A stretch of 64,000 bases of DNA, from assembly GCF_000763385.1 (NCBI RefSeq), contig NZ_JQFA01000002.1:2046001-2110000 (forward strand), given 5' to 3'. Positions 9,963 through 18,865 of the stretch are shown here, one piece after another (position 1 is the stretch's first letter; the number at the start of each line of letters is the position of its first letter). This stretch comes from Leptolyngbya sp. KIOST-1 (lineage in GTDB: Bacteria; Cyanobacteriota; Cyanobacteriia; Phormidesmidales; Phormidesmidaceae). The translations under genes and the position numbers were made by a program. Under the pieces are notes generated by a model, which saw only the letters and a list, made by a program, of their open reading frames with translations, searched no databases and was not told the origin of the DNA.

Positions 9963-10169
9963 ATGCAAGCTAAACTTCAGGAGCAACTCTCCGCCAGCGA
10001 TGCCACAGCAATTTTAGAGCGCCTGCCTGAGCGAATTAGAGCGGCCCTGATCGAACGCGCCACCGAGATTGAGTATCCCGTCGAGGCTGTCGTAGAGATG
10101 GCGATCGCTAGCTTTCTAGATACAGAAGCTCTCGGGTTTGCTGACTGTAAGCCAGGGCGTGGCCAGTAA
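9963..10169 (+). CDS. small hypothetical protein (68 residues)
   Basis: Not recognised. The product is helical, with 'ATAILERLPERIRAALIERA' and 'EYPVEAVVEMAIASFLD', the second half resembling a ribbon-helix or antitoxin-like helix pair without a decisive motif. ATG follows 'GAAAGGTAGTGCT', a plausible ribosome site. It lies 27 bases before the phosphodiesterase gene and may be cotranscribed with it. Confidence 0.45.
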   Translation: MQAKLQEQLSASDATAILERLPERIRAALIERATEIEYPVEAVVEMAIASFLDTEALGFADCKPGRGQ

Positions 10170-10195
10170 GAGCGTCTACGGTATTGCCCCTACCC

Positions 10196-11584
10196 ATGCC
10201 CACCCCTCGTCTGCTGATCATTGGCCTCGACTGTATGGCCCCCGAGCTGGTATTTGACCAGTGGCAGCGAGATTTGCCTAACCTGTCGCGGCTGATGGCG
10301 TTAGGCAGCTACGGCAGGCTGGAGAGCAGCATTCCCGCCATCACGGTACCCGCCTGGAGCTGCATGATGACCGGGCGCGACCCCGGCGAGCTGGGCATCT
10401 ACGGGTTTCGCAATCGGCGCGATCGCGACTACCACTCCATGGCCATTTCCGACGGGCGAGCGGTCAAATTTCCGCGCCTGTGGGATATGTTGGGCGAGGC
10501 CGGGTGGACGGTGGTGGCCCTCAGCGTGCCAGGTACTTCGCCGCCCTACCCGGTCAATGGCTCGCTGGTGTCCTGCTTTCTCACCCCCAGCCCCGAGGTG
10601 CCCTTCACCCACCCGCCCGAGCTGGGCGAGCAGATCAGGGGCTGGCTGCCCGACTTCATGCTGGATGTGCCCAACTTTCGCTCCGACGAAAAGGAGCGCA
10701 TTCTGGAGAATCTCTACGCCCTCTGCGACCAGCGCTTCACCCTGGCCGAAAAGCTGATCGCCCGCGATCGCCCCGACTTCTGCATGCTGGTGGACATGGG
10801 GGTCGATCGCATCCACCACGCCTTCTGGAAACCGATGGACCCGCGCCATCCCCAGTACGAGGCCGGGTCGCCCTTCGCCAACGCCATCCACGACTACTAC
10901 GGGCATGTAGACCAGCGGGTGGGGGAGCTGCTGGCGGTCTGTGACCCAGACACCGCGGTGCTGGTGGTGTCTGACCACGGGGCGCAGCCGCTGATGGGCG
11001 GTATCTGCATCAACGAGTGGCTGAGCGCCAACGGCTACCTGACGCTAAAGGCGGCCCCCACCGAGGTTTTGCCCCTGGACAAGGTTGAGGTGGACTGGAG
11101 CCAAACCCAGGTCTGGGGGGCCGGTGGCTACTACGCCCGCATTTTTCTCAACGTCAAGGGGCGCGAGCCCCAGGGCACCGTGGCGATGGCCGACTACGAG
11201 GCGCTGCGGGACGAGCTGGCGGGCAAGCTCTCCCAGCTGAGCGATCCAATCGGCAATCCGCTGCCGGTGAAGGTGTTTAAGCCCCAGGACATTTACCAAA
11301 AAGTGCGGGGCCGCGCCCCAGATTTGATCGTCTACTTTGATGATCTGGCCTGGCGATCGGTGGGCAGTGTGGGCACGGGCGGCCTCTACACAGTGGAAAA
11401 CGACACCGGCCCTGACGACGCCAACCACGCCCCCCTGGGCCTGATGATTTTTCACGACCCCACCGCCCCCAGGGGCGGGCAGGTGCTGGAGGGGGCGCAG
11501 CTCTACGACCTGGTGCCGACCCTGCTCCACCGCTATGGGATTGACGCGCCAGCGGGGCTGCGGGGTAAGGTGCTGATCCTCTAA
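10196..11584 (+). CDS. alkaline phosphatase superfamily protein (type I phosphodiesterase/nucleotide pyrophosphatase)
   Basis: 462 residues. The metal-binding aspartate occurs in 'LLIIGLDCMAPEL', the nucleophile region is 'AITVPAWSCMMTGRDPGELG', and further metal ligands are in 'MGVDRIHHAFW' and 'VLVVSDHGAQP'. The family hydrolyses phosphodiester or pyrophosphate bonds in nucleotides, lipids or glycans; substrate unknown. No signal peptide is visible, so it is probably cytosolic. The ATG at 10196 is preferred over an upstream in-frame TTG because it places the first beta strand directly at the N-terminus. Confidence 0.88.
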   Translation: MPTPRLLIIGLDCMAPELVFDQWQRDLPNLSRLMALGSYGRLESSIPAITVPAWSCMMTGRDPGELGIYGFRNRRDRDYHSMAISDGRAVKFPRLWDMLGEAGWTVVALSVPGTSPPYPVNGSLVSCFLTPSPEVPFTHPPELGEQIRGWLPDFMLDVPNFRSDEKERILENLYALCDQRFTLAEKLIARDRPDFCMLVDMGVDRIHHAFWKPMDPRHPQYEAGSPFANAIHDYYGHVDQRVGELLAVCDPDTAVLVVSDHGAQPLMGGICINEWLSANGYLTLKAAPTEVLPLDKVEVDWSQTQVWGAGGYYARIFLNVKGREPQGTVAMADYEALRDELAGKLSQLSDPIGNPLPVKVFKPQDIYQKVRGRAPDLIVYFDDLAWRSVGSVGTGGLYTVENDTGPDDANHAPLGLMIFHDPTAPRGGQVLEGAQLYDLVPTLLHRYGIDAPAGLRGKVLIL

Positions 11585-11645
11585 CCTGGCGATGGTCCTT
11601 GCCCTCAGGGCAGCCAAAATTGTAGGGTGCAACCGCACCGTTGCA

Positions 11646-12536
11646 CTACTCCAAAAAGTGCGTCAGAGCGGTGCTGTAGGCCTGGTAGGGCTTGACTCCG
11701 GTCAGCGTCTGCCGTAGGTCGCCATCTCTGAAGAACATGACCGAGGGAATACCCTGGAGGCTAAACCGTTTGGAGATTTGCTGGTTGGCGTCAAAGTCTA
11801 TTTTCATGATGCTGACGCGATCGCCGTAGTCCGCCGCCAGGCGATCGATCAGCGGCGCGACCTGCTTGCAGGAGCTACACCAGGAGGCCATGCAATCGAC
11901 CACCAGCAGCGGTGTTTGGGCCAACAGAGCGTCGAGTTCGGCCTCGTCTCGAATCAGCCCCACGGCCCCGGTCTCGGCCTGGTCCAGCTGAGCCAACTCG
12001 CTGGCGATCTCGGCAAAGGAGCGGCTGCCGTTGAGGGTGGTGAGCTGGCTGTGCTGCCGATAGTAGTCCAGCAACGGCGCGATCGCTGCCTCGTGGCGCT
12101 CCAGGCGGCAGCGAATCGCCGGCATGGTCTCCTCTGGCTCCCGCTCGGTCCAGAGCCGATTCAGCAGCAGCCCCGTCATCGCCTGGAGATGTACGACGGT
12201 GGCCGCAGGCAGGCCCACTGCCCCCAGCCACTGATCTAAGGCTTCGGCCTGGGCCACCGTGCGCGGAAACCCCTCTAGGACCCAGCCGTTTAGCATCGCG
12301 TCGGGCTGCTCAAGCCGCCTCCGCAGCAGCTTCATCGCCAGGGCATCGGGCACCAGATCCCCGGCCTCGACGTAGGGGCGGACCGCCAGGCCGATGTCTG
12401 AGGCTTTGGCGATCGCCTCCCGCAGCAGATCGCCCATCGAGACGTGGGGAACGGCCCATCGTCTTGCCAGTTCGATGGCCTGGTCCCTCACCCCTACCCC
12501 AGGCAGCCCCAACACCACAACTTGCTTAACGGTCAT
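11646..12536 (-). CDS. adenylate kinase-like domain fused to thioredoxin
   Basis: 296 residues in one frame. Residues 1-185 follow the adenylate kinase fold: P-loop position 'GLPGVGVRDQA' (10-20), 'HVSMGDLLREAI' (31-42), 'GDLVPDALAMKLL' (59-71), 'NGWVLEGFPRTVAQAEALD' (83-101) and 'RLERHEAAIAPLLDYY'. The P-loop lysine of 'GxPGxGKGT' is missing (Val16-Arg17 in its place) and the LID is short, so kinase activity is doubtful. Residues 195-296 are a thioredoxin with 'ASWCSSCKQVAPLID' (C220 and C223; CSSC rather than CGPC) and the cis-Pro loop 'GIPSVMFF'. The fusion suggests redox control of a nucleotide-binding module, which is inference. The gene is convergent with the phosphodiesterase gene. Confidence 0.85.
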   Translation of the reverse strand: MTVKQVVVLGLPGVGVRDQAIELARRWAVPHVSMGDLLREAIAKASDIGLAVRPYVEAGDLVPDALAMKLLRRRLEQPDAMLNGWVLEGFPRTVAQAEALDQWLGAVGLPAATVVHLQAMTGLLLNRLWTEREPEETMPAIRCRLERHEAAIAPLLDYYRQHSQLTTLNGSRSFAEIASELAQLDQAETGAVGLIRDEAELDALLAQTPLLVVDCMASWCSSCKQVAPLIDRLAADYGDRVSIMKIDFDANQQISKRFSLQGIPSVMFFRDGDLRQTLTGVKPYQAYSTALTHFLE

Positions 12537-12705
12537 GACTAACCCCCTCTAACGTGCTGTCTAACGGCGTCGCAAAGGTCCGCAGATATGGGCTACAGCG
12601 CATGGTGCCAATAGCTAAGCAGTATCTGGCAACGGCCTGTGCTACGGCTGGTTTTGTGAGGATTCTTTTTAGATTCACAGCCTTGCCCAGGGGATGCGGC
12701 CGGGG

Positions 12706-15501
12706 CTAATCTCTCACGACAGTGCCCCTGAAGCGGCGAAAGATTTTTTCCAGCTCTACCCAGACAAATAGCAGGGTGCTAAAGCCGAAGCAGATCAGCA
12801 GTTCAGTAGGGCTGAGCAGCTGGGTGCCAAAGAAATTTCGCAGCGGCTCGACGTAGATCAGCATTAGCTGAAGCACGCAGGTAAACACCACGGCCGCCAG
12901 CACAAACGGGTTTGACCAGGGCGACATTTCCATCGTCAGGCGGGTGCTGGAGCGGACGGCGATCGCGTGGCCCATCTGGGCCAGGCAGAGAGTGGTAAAC
13001 ACCATGGTCTTCCAGCGCTCGGGGTTACCGTCCTGTAGCGACCAGTTGTAGGCCCACACCATCATGGTCACCGAAATAATTGCAAACACTACCCCAATCC
13101 GCAGCATGTAGGCCCCCAGCCCCCGGGCAAAAATTCCCTCCTGGGGATCGTGGGGCGGGTGCTTCATGACGTCAGGTTCGGCGGGTTCCACCGCCAGGGC
13201 CAGGGCCGGGAACCCATCGGTAACCAGGTTCATCCACAGAATTTGCAGCGGTGTCAGGGGCACATCCAGAATCGGCAGAATCAGCGGCGACAGGGCAATG
13301 GTGAGCAGCTCACCGATGTTGGAGCCCAGGATGTACTTCACAAAGCGACGAATGTTGGTGTAGACCACCCGACCTTCTTCGGTAGCGGCGACGATGGTGG
13401 CAAAGTTGTCGTCCAGCAGCACCATGTCACTGGCCTCTTTGCTGACGTCGGTGCCGGTGATGCCCATGGCAATACCAATTTCGGCCTGCTTGAGGGCCGG
13501 GGCGTCGTTGACGCCGTCGCCGGTCATGGCCACGATCTGGTGATTTGTTTGCAGGGCTTTGACAATGCGCAGCTTGTGCTCAGGCGACACCCGGGCGTAG
13601 ATACTGACCTCCCTCACCGCCGCCTCTAGCTCCGCCTGGGACATTTTCTCCAGATCGGCTCCACTGAGGGATTGGGCACCGCCGTCGGCAATGCCCAGGT
13701 CCTGGGCGATCGCCATCGCGGTGAGCTGGTGGTCGCCGGTAATCATCATTGGGCGAATGCCAGCGCTGCGGCAGCGCTGCACCGCCACCCGCACCTCCGG
13801 ACGCAGGGCGTCGATCATGCCGACCAGACCCAGCCACACCAGATCTTGCTCGGCCTCGTCGGCCTCACCTTCGACGGGCACCTCGCCCAGGGGTCGGTAG
13901 GCAAAGCCCAGCACTCGCAGGCCCTCGGCGGCCATAGCGGCATTGTCGGATAAAATCTGCGATCGCGTCTGCTCCCCCAATTCCACCGGGTCTGCCCCTT
14001 TCAAATAGCGGGTGCAGCAGTCTAGCAGCATTTCCGGCGACCCCTTGGCCAGCATCAAATAGGGAGAACGAGCTACCTCCCCAGGCAGGGTGAGGTCCGT
14101 CTCCAGCGCCTCCACACCGCTGAGCACCACGCTCATGCGCTTGCGCTCTGAGGAAAACGGAAATTCCGCCTGCCGCCGCAGGGCATGGCCCAGACGGTGG
14201 CGGTCGAGACCACTTTTGGCGGCCATCACCACCAGTGCCCCCTCGGTGGGGTCGCCCATAACCGCCCAGTCCCCCGCCTCCTTTTGCAGCACGGCGTCGT
14301 TGCACAGCAGGCCATCCACCAGCAGCAGCCCCACATCGGCGCTGTGGCGGGGGTCAAGGGACTGGCCCTCGGCCAGAAAATCGCCCTCGGGGGCATAGCC
14401 ATCACCCGTTACCTGCAGCTGTTGGGCCAGGGTGTGCACCCGCTGCACCACCATTTTGTTTTGGGTCAAGGTGCCGGTTTTGTCAGAGCAAATGGTGGTG
14501 ACCGAGCCCAGGGTTTCCACGGCGGGCAGGCGGCGAATCAGGGCCTGGCGTTGCACCATGCGCTGGGTGCCGATCGCCAGCGTCACGGTAATCACCGCCG
14601 GCAAACCCTCGGGCACCACCGCCACCGCCATACTCAGGGCCACCTCCAGCAGCCGTTCAAAGGCCTGCCAGCCGCCAAAGATCACTCCTCCCCCCACCAC
14701 AATCGCCACCAATGTCAGCGACCCGGTAACCAGCACATTGCCCAGCTGGGTCATGCGCTGCTGCAGCGGCGTCGGTTCGTTCTCCACCCCCTGCAGCATG
14801 GCGGCAATGCGGCCCAGCTCGGTGGCCATACCGGTGCGGGTAATCAGCACCCGGCCCCGGCCCTGCAGCACTTCTGTGCCCTGAAAGACCAGGTTTTTGC
14901 GCTCGGCCAGGGCGGTTTCGGCGGCCAGGGTGAGCCCAGCCTGCTTGTTGACGCCCTGGGCTTCCCCGGTCAGGGCCGACTCGCGCAGCTGCAGGTTTAC
15001 CGCCTCCAGCAGGCGGCCGTCGGCCGAAACCTGATCCCCCGCCTCCAGCAGCACAATGTCGCCGGGCACCAGGTCCTGGGAGGGCACCTCCTGCAACCGG
15101 CCGTCGCGCTGCACCCGCACCGTGGGGGACGCCATTTGCTTCAGGGCGGCCAGGGCTTTTTCGGCCCGGCTCTCCTGCAGGTAGCCCAGCACGCCATTGA
15201 GAATGACGATCGCAAAAATCGCGATCGCATCCTTGGGAAACTCCTGCTCCCGAAACGACAGCACCGCTGACACCACCGCTACCGCGATCAGCATCAGCAG
15301 CATAATGTTGGAAAACTGGTCGAGCAAAATCCGCCAGGCGGGGCGACCGCCGGTTTCCTCCAGCTCGTTGGGGCCGTACTGGCGGCGGCGCTCCACCACC
15401 GCCTCGGCACTAAGGCCAGTGTCGGGGTGGCTGTCAAGCTGGCCCAGGGCTGCGTCGATGCCAACCGTATGCCAGGCGAGGGTAGAGGAATGGTCGGTCA
15501 T
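12706..15501 (-). CDS. P2-type cation-transporting ATPase (PacL-like)
   Basis: 931 residues, full length. N-terminal cation-ATPase domain ('[19 protein letters not shown]'), the actuator 'LTGE' (177-180), '[19 protein letters not shown]' around 294-311 with the membrane PEGLP ion-site motif, phosphorylated Asp340 in '[12 protein letters not shown]', the hinge '[13 protein letters not shown]', and four C-terminal transmembrane helices. These P2 pumps move Ca2+, Mn2+ or Na+ out of the cytosol; the ion cannot be decided from sequence by eye. It stands alone, divergent from the DUF3153 gene. Confidence 0.93.
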   Translation of the reverse strand: MTDHSSTLAWHTVGIDAALGQLDSHPDTGLSAEAVVERRRQYGPNELEETGGRPAWRILLDQFSNIMLLMLIAVAVVSAVLSFREQEFPKDAIAIFAIVILNGVLGYLQESRAEKALAALKQMASPTVRVQRDGRLQEVPSQDLVPGDIVLLEAGDQVSADGRLLEAVNLQLRESALTGEAQGVNKQAGLTLAAETALAERKNLVFQGTEVLQGRGRVLITRTGMATELGRIAAMLQGVENEPTPLQQRMTQLGNVLVTGSLTLVAIVVGGGVIFGGWQAFERLLEVALSMAVAVVPEGLPAVITVTLAIGTQRMVQRQALIRRLPAVETLGSVTTICSDKTGTLTQNKMVVQRVHTLAQQLQVTGDGYAPEGDFLAEGQSLDPRHSADVGLLLVDGLLCNDAVLQKEAGDWAVMGDPTEGALVVMAAKSGLDRHRLGHALRRQAEFPFSSERKRMSVVLSGVEALETDLTLPGEVARSPYLMLAKGSPEMLLDCCTRYLKGADPVELGEQTRSQILSDNAAMAAEGLRVLGFAYRPLGEVPVEGEADEAEQDLVWLGLVGMIDALRPEVRVAVQRCRSAGIRPMMITGDHQLTAMAIAQDLGIADGGAQSLSGADLEKMSQAELEAAVREVSIYARVSPEHKLRIVKALQTNHQIVAMTGDGVNDAPALKQAEIGIAMGITGTDVSKEASDMVLLDDNFATIVAATEEGRVVYTNIRRFVKYILGSNIGELLTIALSPLILPILDVPLTPLQILWMNLVTDGFPALALAVEPAEPDVMKHPPHDPQEGIFARGLGAYMLRIGVVFAIISVTMMVWAYNWSLQDGNPERWKTMVFTTLCLAQMGHAIAVRSSTRLTMEMSPWSNPFVLAAVVFTCVLQLMLIYVEPLRNFFGTQLLSPTELLICFGFSTLLFVWVELEKIFRRFRGTVVRD

Positions 15502-15594
15502 ACAACGCTACCGTTGGATCTAACGTTCTACATGGTATAGCGTTGATCAGGGCTAAGGAACTGGCTAAAGACAGTGATGTGACAACGTAACGCC

Positions 15595-16422
15595 ATGCTT
15601 TACAAACGCCTGAGAATCGGGGCTGACGCCCTTTGCCCCCGCTGGAGCAGGATCTGGCGACGGCTGCCCCTGCTGCTGCTGCCCCTGCTGCTGAGCGGCT
15701 GCCTCCGCTACGACCTCACCCTGCGCTTTGATCACCACACCCACGGCCAGCTGGTGCAGACTATCGATTTGGGCGATCGCGCTGCCGCCCTCGCCCAGCC
15801 CACCCTGGAGCCCTGGCTGGAGGAGCTAAAAGCGCGATCGCGCCCCCTTGGAGGTCGGCTCAGCCAGAGCCCCCAGACCATCACCCTCACCGTGCCCTTT
15901 GGTACCGCCGCCGACCTGAGCGATCGCTTTCAGCAGCTATTTGCCGCCGCCCCCGCTATGGCCAGCGCTGCGCCCCCCAGCGCTGGGGCCTACCCCACGG
16001 TTCCCCAGGGCAGCCAGCCGCCCCGTCTCCCCGAAGGGTCCACCTATATTCAGCTGCCCGGCTGGGGGCCTGTGCCCTTCGAGCTGAACCTGGAGCAAAC
16101 CAACTGGGGCCTCGCCAGCCGCACCCACCTCACCTACACCCTCGACCTGGGCGACCTGCCCGCCACCCGCGACAATGCTTCCTGGGCCGAGCTGCGCTTT
16201 CGCCTCCAGGTGCCCTGGGGCCTGGCCCAGATTGCCCCCACCGCCACCCCGCCCCTGAGCCAGGACGTCACCGGAGCCACCTGGCCGCTGGAACCCGGCC
16301 AGATTACCGTCATCGATACCACCTTCTGGCTACCCAATGCGATCGGCATCGGCAGCCTCGGCATCGCGGCCCTGGTGCTGGCTGGCTACGGCCTCCGCTA
16401 CCGAATCGCGAGAAGGGTTTAG
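15595..16422 (+). CDS. DUF3153 domain lipoprotein
   Basis: 275 residues. After a basic N-terminus comes a leucine-rich signal with lipobox 'LLSGC' (around residue 35), then the DUF3153 body ('YDLTLRFDHHTHGQLVQTI', 'LTVPFGTAADLSDRF') and a C-terminal membrane helix ('IGIGSLGIAALVLAGYGL') before a basic tail. The family is shared by cyanobacteria and plastids; its function is unknown. The gene begins about 90 bases from the divergent P-type ATPase. Confidence 0.85.
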   Translation: MLYKRLRIGADALCPRWSRIWRRLPLLLLPLLLSGCLRYDLTLRFDHHTHGQLVQTIDLGDRAAALAQPTLEPWLEELKARSRPLGGRLSQSPQTITLTVPFGTAADLSDRFQQLFAAAPAMASAAPPSAGAYPTVPQGSQPPRLPEGSTYIQLPGWGPVPFELNLEQTNWGLASRTHLTYTLDLGDLPATRDNASWAELRFRLQVPWGLAQIAPTATPPLSQDVTGATWPLEPGQITVIDTTFWLPNAIGIGSLGIAALVLAGYGLRYRIARRV

Positions 16423-16433
16423 GTTGGGGCAGC

Positions 16434-16513
16434 GGGTGTTGGGTGTCGGGTGTTGGGTGTCGGGCCTAAAACCTGAAACCTGAAACCTGAAACCTGAAAC
16501 CTAAAACCTAAAG
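16434..16513. repeat. two adjacent tandem heptamer arrays
   Basis: Four units GGGTGTT/GGGTGTC alternate at 16434-16464, directly followed by seven units of CCTGAAA (variants CCTAAAA, CCTAAAG) at 16465-16513. Such short tandemly repeated repetitive (STRR) heptamers are known from cyanobacterial intergenic DNA. The CCTGAAA motif recurs at 35637-35653. No CRISPR-like spacers are present. Confidence 0.9.
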
Positions 16514-16600
16514 CCGTTCCCAAAAACCTTTTCCCAAAATAAAACCCAGCCTGGTTAAATAGACCTAGCGATTTTGTCCTAGCGATCGGAGACCAGCGCC

Positions 16601-16948
16601 ATGCGGCAGATAAATTTCGTCGTTATTTTTGTGATTGCCCTAGCCCTGGTGCTATTCGGCATTGAAAACACCGAGCCCGTGATCATTCACCTGGCGCCGG
16701 GTATGGATATCGAAGCGCCCCTCTGCGTCGAGCTGATCATGGCGATGGGGATTGGGGCGGTATTTGCCTGGGTGTTCAGCGTCTGGGCCCAGGTGCAGGG
16801 CTATATGTCCTTTGGCAAGCAGGTGCAGCAGCGCGAGCTGCGGATCCAACAGCTCGAAGAGGACGTCCAGCGCTACCAGGTCAAGCTGGAAGAACAGAGC
16901 CTGCTGCTGCCCGCCGCCAAAGTCGAAGATGGGGAAGCGGTTGCTTGA
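16601..16948 (+). CDS. LapA/DUF1049 family membrane protein
   Basis: 115 residues. Two membrane helices ('FVVIFVIALALVLFGIEN' and 'ELIMAMGIGAVFAWVFSVW') flank the short 'EPVIIHLAPG' loop, followed by a coiled coil ('RELRIQQLEEDVQRYQVKLEEQ'). This is the LapA/YciS architecture, which in E. coli assists lipopolysaccharide assembly. The cyanobacterial role is not established. ATG follows 'GATCGGAGACCAGCGCC'. Confidence 0.85.
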   Translation: MRQINFVVIFVIALALVLFGIENTEPVIIHLAPGMDIEAPLCVELIMAMGIGAVFAWVFSVWAQVQGYMSFGKQVQQRELRIQQLEEDVQRYQVKLEEQSLLLPAAKVEDGEAVA

Positions 16949-17256
16949 TGACGGCCAGGGGGGCTGGAGGTGCGGGCCAGATCGACGTCGCTCTCGTTTG
17001 TTATGATCTGCCTGAACTGATACTGAATCCGATCTGGCTAAGAATATTCCATCTAAATAAACGTCCCCTTTGAGGTCGCCAATTCGGCCCGTTAGGCCTG
17101 TTGCCACTAAACCCTGGATAAGTTTTAGCTGGAACACTCTAACCCCGATTGGGCTGGGCAAACACCGTTTGCCCCTACGCAATCCGCCTGTTTCAAATCG
17201 AGGTTACGCAATTCGGATTTGGTATAGCTGGATGTTGATCTGGAGAAGGGATTCTC
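16949..17256. other. intergenic region with a small palindrome
   Basis: 308 bases without a gene. GGGCAAAC (17156-17163) and GTTTGCCC (17167-17174) form a tight hairpin with three-base loop, and AATCCG...CGGATT arms follow within 17180-17220. The GGGGCAAAC core also occurs in the larger palindrome at 18505-18599, so this may be a relic of the same repeat type. Confidence 0.5.
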
Positions 17257-17511
17257 ATGCTCGACGATAGTGATTCTACTAAGACTACTCAGCGATCGCT
17301 GCTCCGGTGGGGTTCGCGGTTTGCCGGGGGTGCCGCCCTGGGTGCTTTGCTAGTTGCGCTGCCCCTGACCTACGGCTCTCCACTAGGCCCCGATCCAGTT
17401 CAGATCGCCAGCGTCAGTTTCGTGATCATTGGGTGTGGGTTGATGGGGATGCTCTGGGGACAAGCGCTGATCAATGCGGTGCTGGATGCGCTGGGGAAAA
17501 CGGGCCTTTGA
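17257..17511 (+). CDS. small two-helix membrane protein, hypothetical
   Basis: 84 residues. A charged Ser/Thr-rich N-terminus (residues 1-20) precedes two hydrophobic segments ('AGGAALGALLVALPLTYG' and 'IASVSFVIIGCGLMGMLWG'). I do not recognise the family. The start is supported by 'GGAGAAGGG' eight to sixteen bases upstream. It lies about 85 bases before scpA. Confidence 0.7.
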   Translation: MLDDSDSTKTTQRSLLRWGSRFAGGAALGALLVALPLTYGSPLGPDPVQIASVSFVIIGCGLMGMLWGQALINAVLDALGKTGL

Positions 17512-17597
17512 GCTATCATGGGCCGATAGCCGCACCATGGCGACTCAGACAGCGGGGGCTGTCTAACGATCTCCAAGCTTTCTGCACCGCCTGATCT

Positions 17598-18464
17598 ATG
17601 TCGTCATCCCTGGCTCAAACCGCGATCGCATTTCTCATCGACCTGGCCGATCAGGGCGAAATCGACCCCTGGGACGTCAAGGTGATCGACGTGATCGATC
17701 GCTTTTTGTCGCTGCTCAAGGCCCAGGCGGAAACCCTGGCCAGCCAGGGTCGCACCCCCTACGAGGCCAACCTGTCCGAGTCGGGCCAGGGGTTTCTCTA
17801 CGCCTCCATGCTGGTGCTGCTCAAGGCCGACACCATGGTGCGGGCTGAAGCCGAGGCCGAGGCCGAAGCCAACCCCGAAGAGGTATGGGAGGAGGAGATC
17901 CCGGAGCAGGTGCCGCTGCCCCGCAACCTGGAGCGCCACCTGCACCGCCGCGCCGTGGCCCCCACCCCCCAGCGGCGGCAAGTAACGCTGCAGGAGCTGA
18001 TTCAGCAGCTGGAAACCATGGCCACGGTGATGGCCGACCACACCCCCCGCCTGCGGACCAGGCGGGCCCGGCCTCAGCCCCAGCGCCAGGCGGTCCGTGC
18101 CATCGCCCAGCTGGCCCACCAGGAAAACCTCTCCGAAATTGCCGCCGCCCTCGAAGCCTTTCTCGACCAGTATTGGGACAGCCTGGACGAGGACCTGCTG
18201 TGGATCGACTTTGAGCTGTTGCTGCAGCAGTGGCCCACCTTTAAACCCGCCGACCTGGAGGACAACCACGCCTTTGACACCCCCCAGGCCGAAGCAGTGC
18301 ACGAAAAGGTAGGGGTGTTTTGGGGCCTGCTGTTTCTGTCGGCCCAGTCGAAGGTGGAGCTGGCCCAGGACAGCTTCTACGCCGATTTACGGGTCAGAAA
18401 CCTGAACCGCGCCCCCCTGAGCGACGCGGACACCGAACTGCCCGCGTTTATTCTGCCCGATTAG
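17598..18464 (+). CDS. scpA: segregation and condensation protein A (kleisin)
   Basis: 288 residues. 'AFLIDLADQGEIDPWDVKVIDVIDRFL' type N-terminal helix (read in parts) and 'LYASMLVLLKADTMV' are ScpA features, and the C-terminal winged helix contains 'VGVFWGLLFLSAQSKVELAQD'. ScpA bridges the SMC heads in the bacterial condensin with ScpB. An acidic run (EAEAEAEANPEEVWEEE, about 77-95) and a basic linker lie in the middle. Neither scpB nor smc is in the window. Confidence 0.9.
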   Translation: MSSSLAQTAIAFLIDLADQGEIDPWDVKVIDVIDRFLSLLKAQAETLASQGRTPYEANLSESGQGFLYASMLVLLKADTMVRAEAEAEAEANPEEVWEEEIPEQVPLPRNLERHLHRRAVAPTPQRRQVTLQELIQQLETMATVMADHTPRLRTRRARPQPQRQAVRAIAQLAHQENLSEIAAALEAFLDQYWDSLDEDLLWIDFELLLQQWPTFKPADLEDNHAFDTPQAEAVHEKVGVFWGLLFLSAQSKVELAQDSFYADLRVRNLNRAPLSDADTELPAFILPD

Positions 18465-18504
18465 AGCTGCTGGGTTGAGGGGACGTTGCGATCGCTACCG
18501 TGGC

Positions 18505-18599
18505 GTTGCTGAACCTAGGGATGAACCCACAATCCAATGCCTCTCGTAGGGGCAAACGGCTGTTTTCCCCTACCCAAATTCATGTCTCAACTCAGCAAC
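18505..18599. repeat. 95-bp MITE-like palindrome with flanking direct repeats
   Basis: The ends are inverted copies (GTTGCTGA at 18505 and TCAGCAAC ending at 18599). Inward, GATGAA/TTCATG and a central GTAGGGGCAAACGGC-TGTTTTCCCCTAC also mirror each other, so the whole can fold into one long imperfect hairpin. A 19-base direct repeat, ACGTTGCGATCGCTACCGT, flanks it at 18483-18501 and 18598-18616. It lies in the 400-base gap between scpA and the nucleotidyltransferase gene, where I see no gene. Confidence 0.6.
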
Positions 18600-18865
18600 G
18601 TTGCGATCGCTACCGTTTCGAGAGCGGTCGGGCTATTTTAAAGAAAGTGTAATAACTCCTTGAAGGCGGTTCAGGTTACCGGTGCTCCGACTGGGGCCCT
18701 GTTAGCATGACCAGGTGCAAGGGTTAAAGACCCCTCTCAGCTGACGTTGACCCGTTTGAGCTGGCGGCGGGGTTGTTCTTTAGCTCAGCCAGTTGAACCC
18801 TCCCAATCCCCAAGCTGCTCCGCAGTCGATCTATAACCTCAATACATATTAAGGATCCTATTTGT

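Noticed and set aside
14185..15270. 361-codon open frame on the plus strand
   Set aside because: Antisense to the P-type ATPase gene; His/Gln-rich composition typical of shadow frames.
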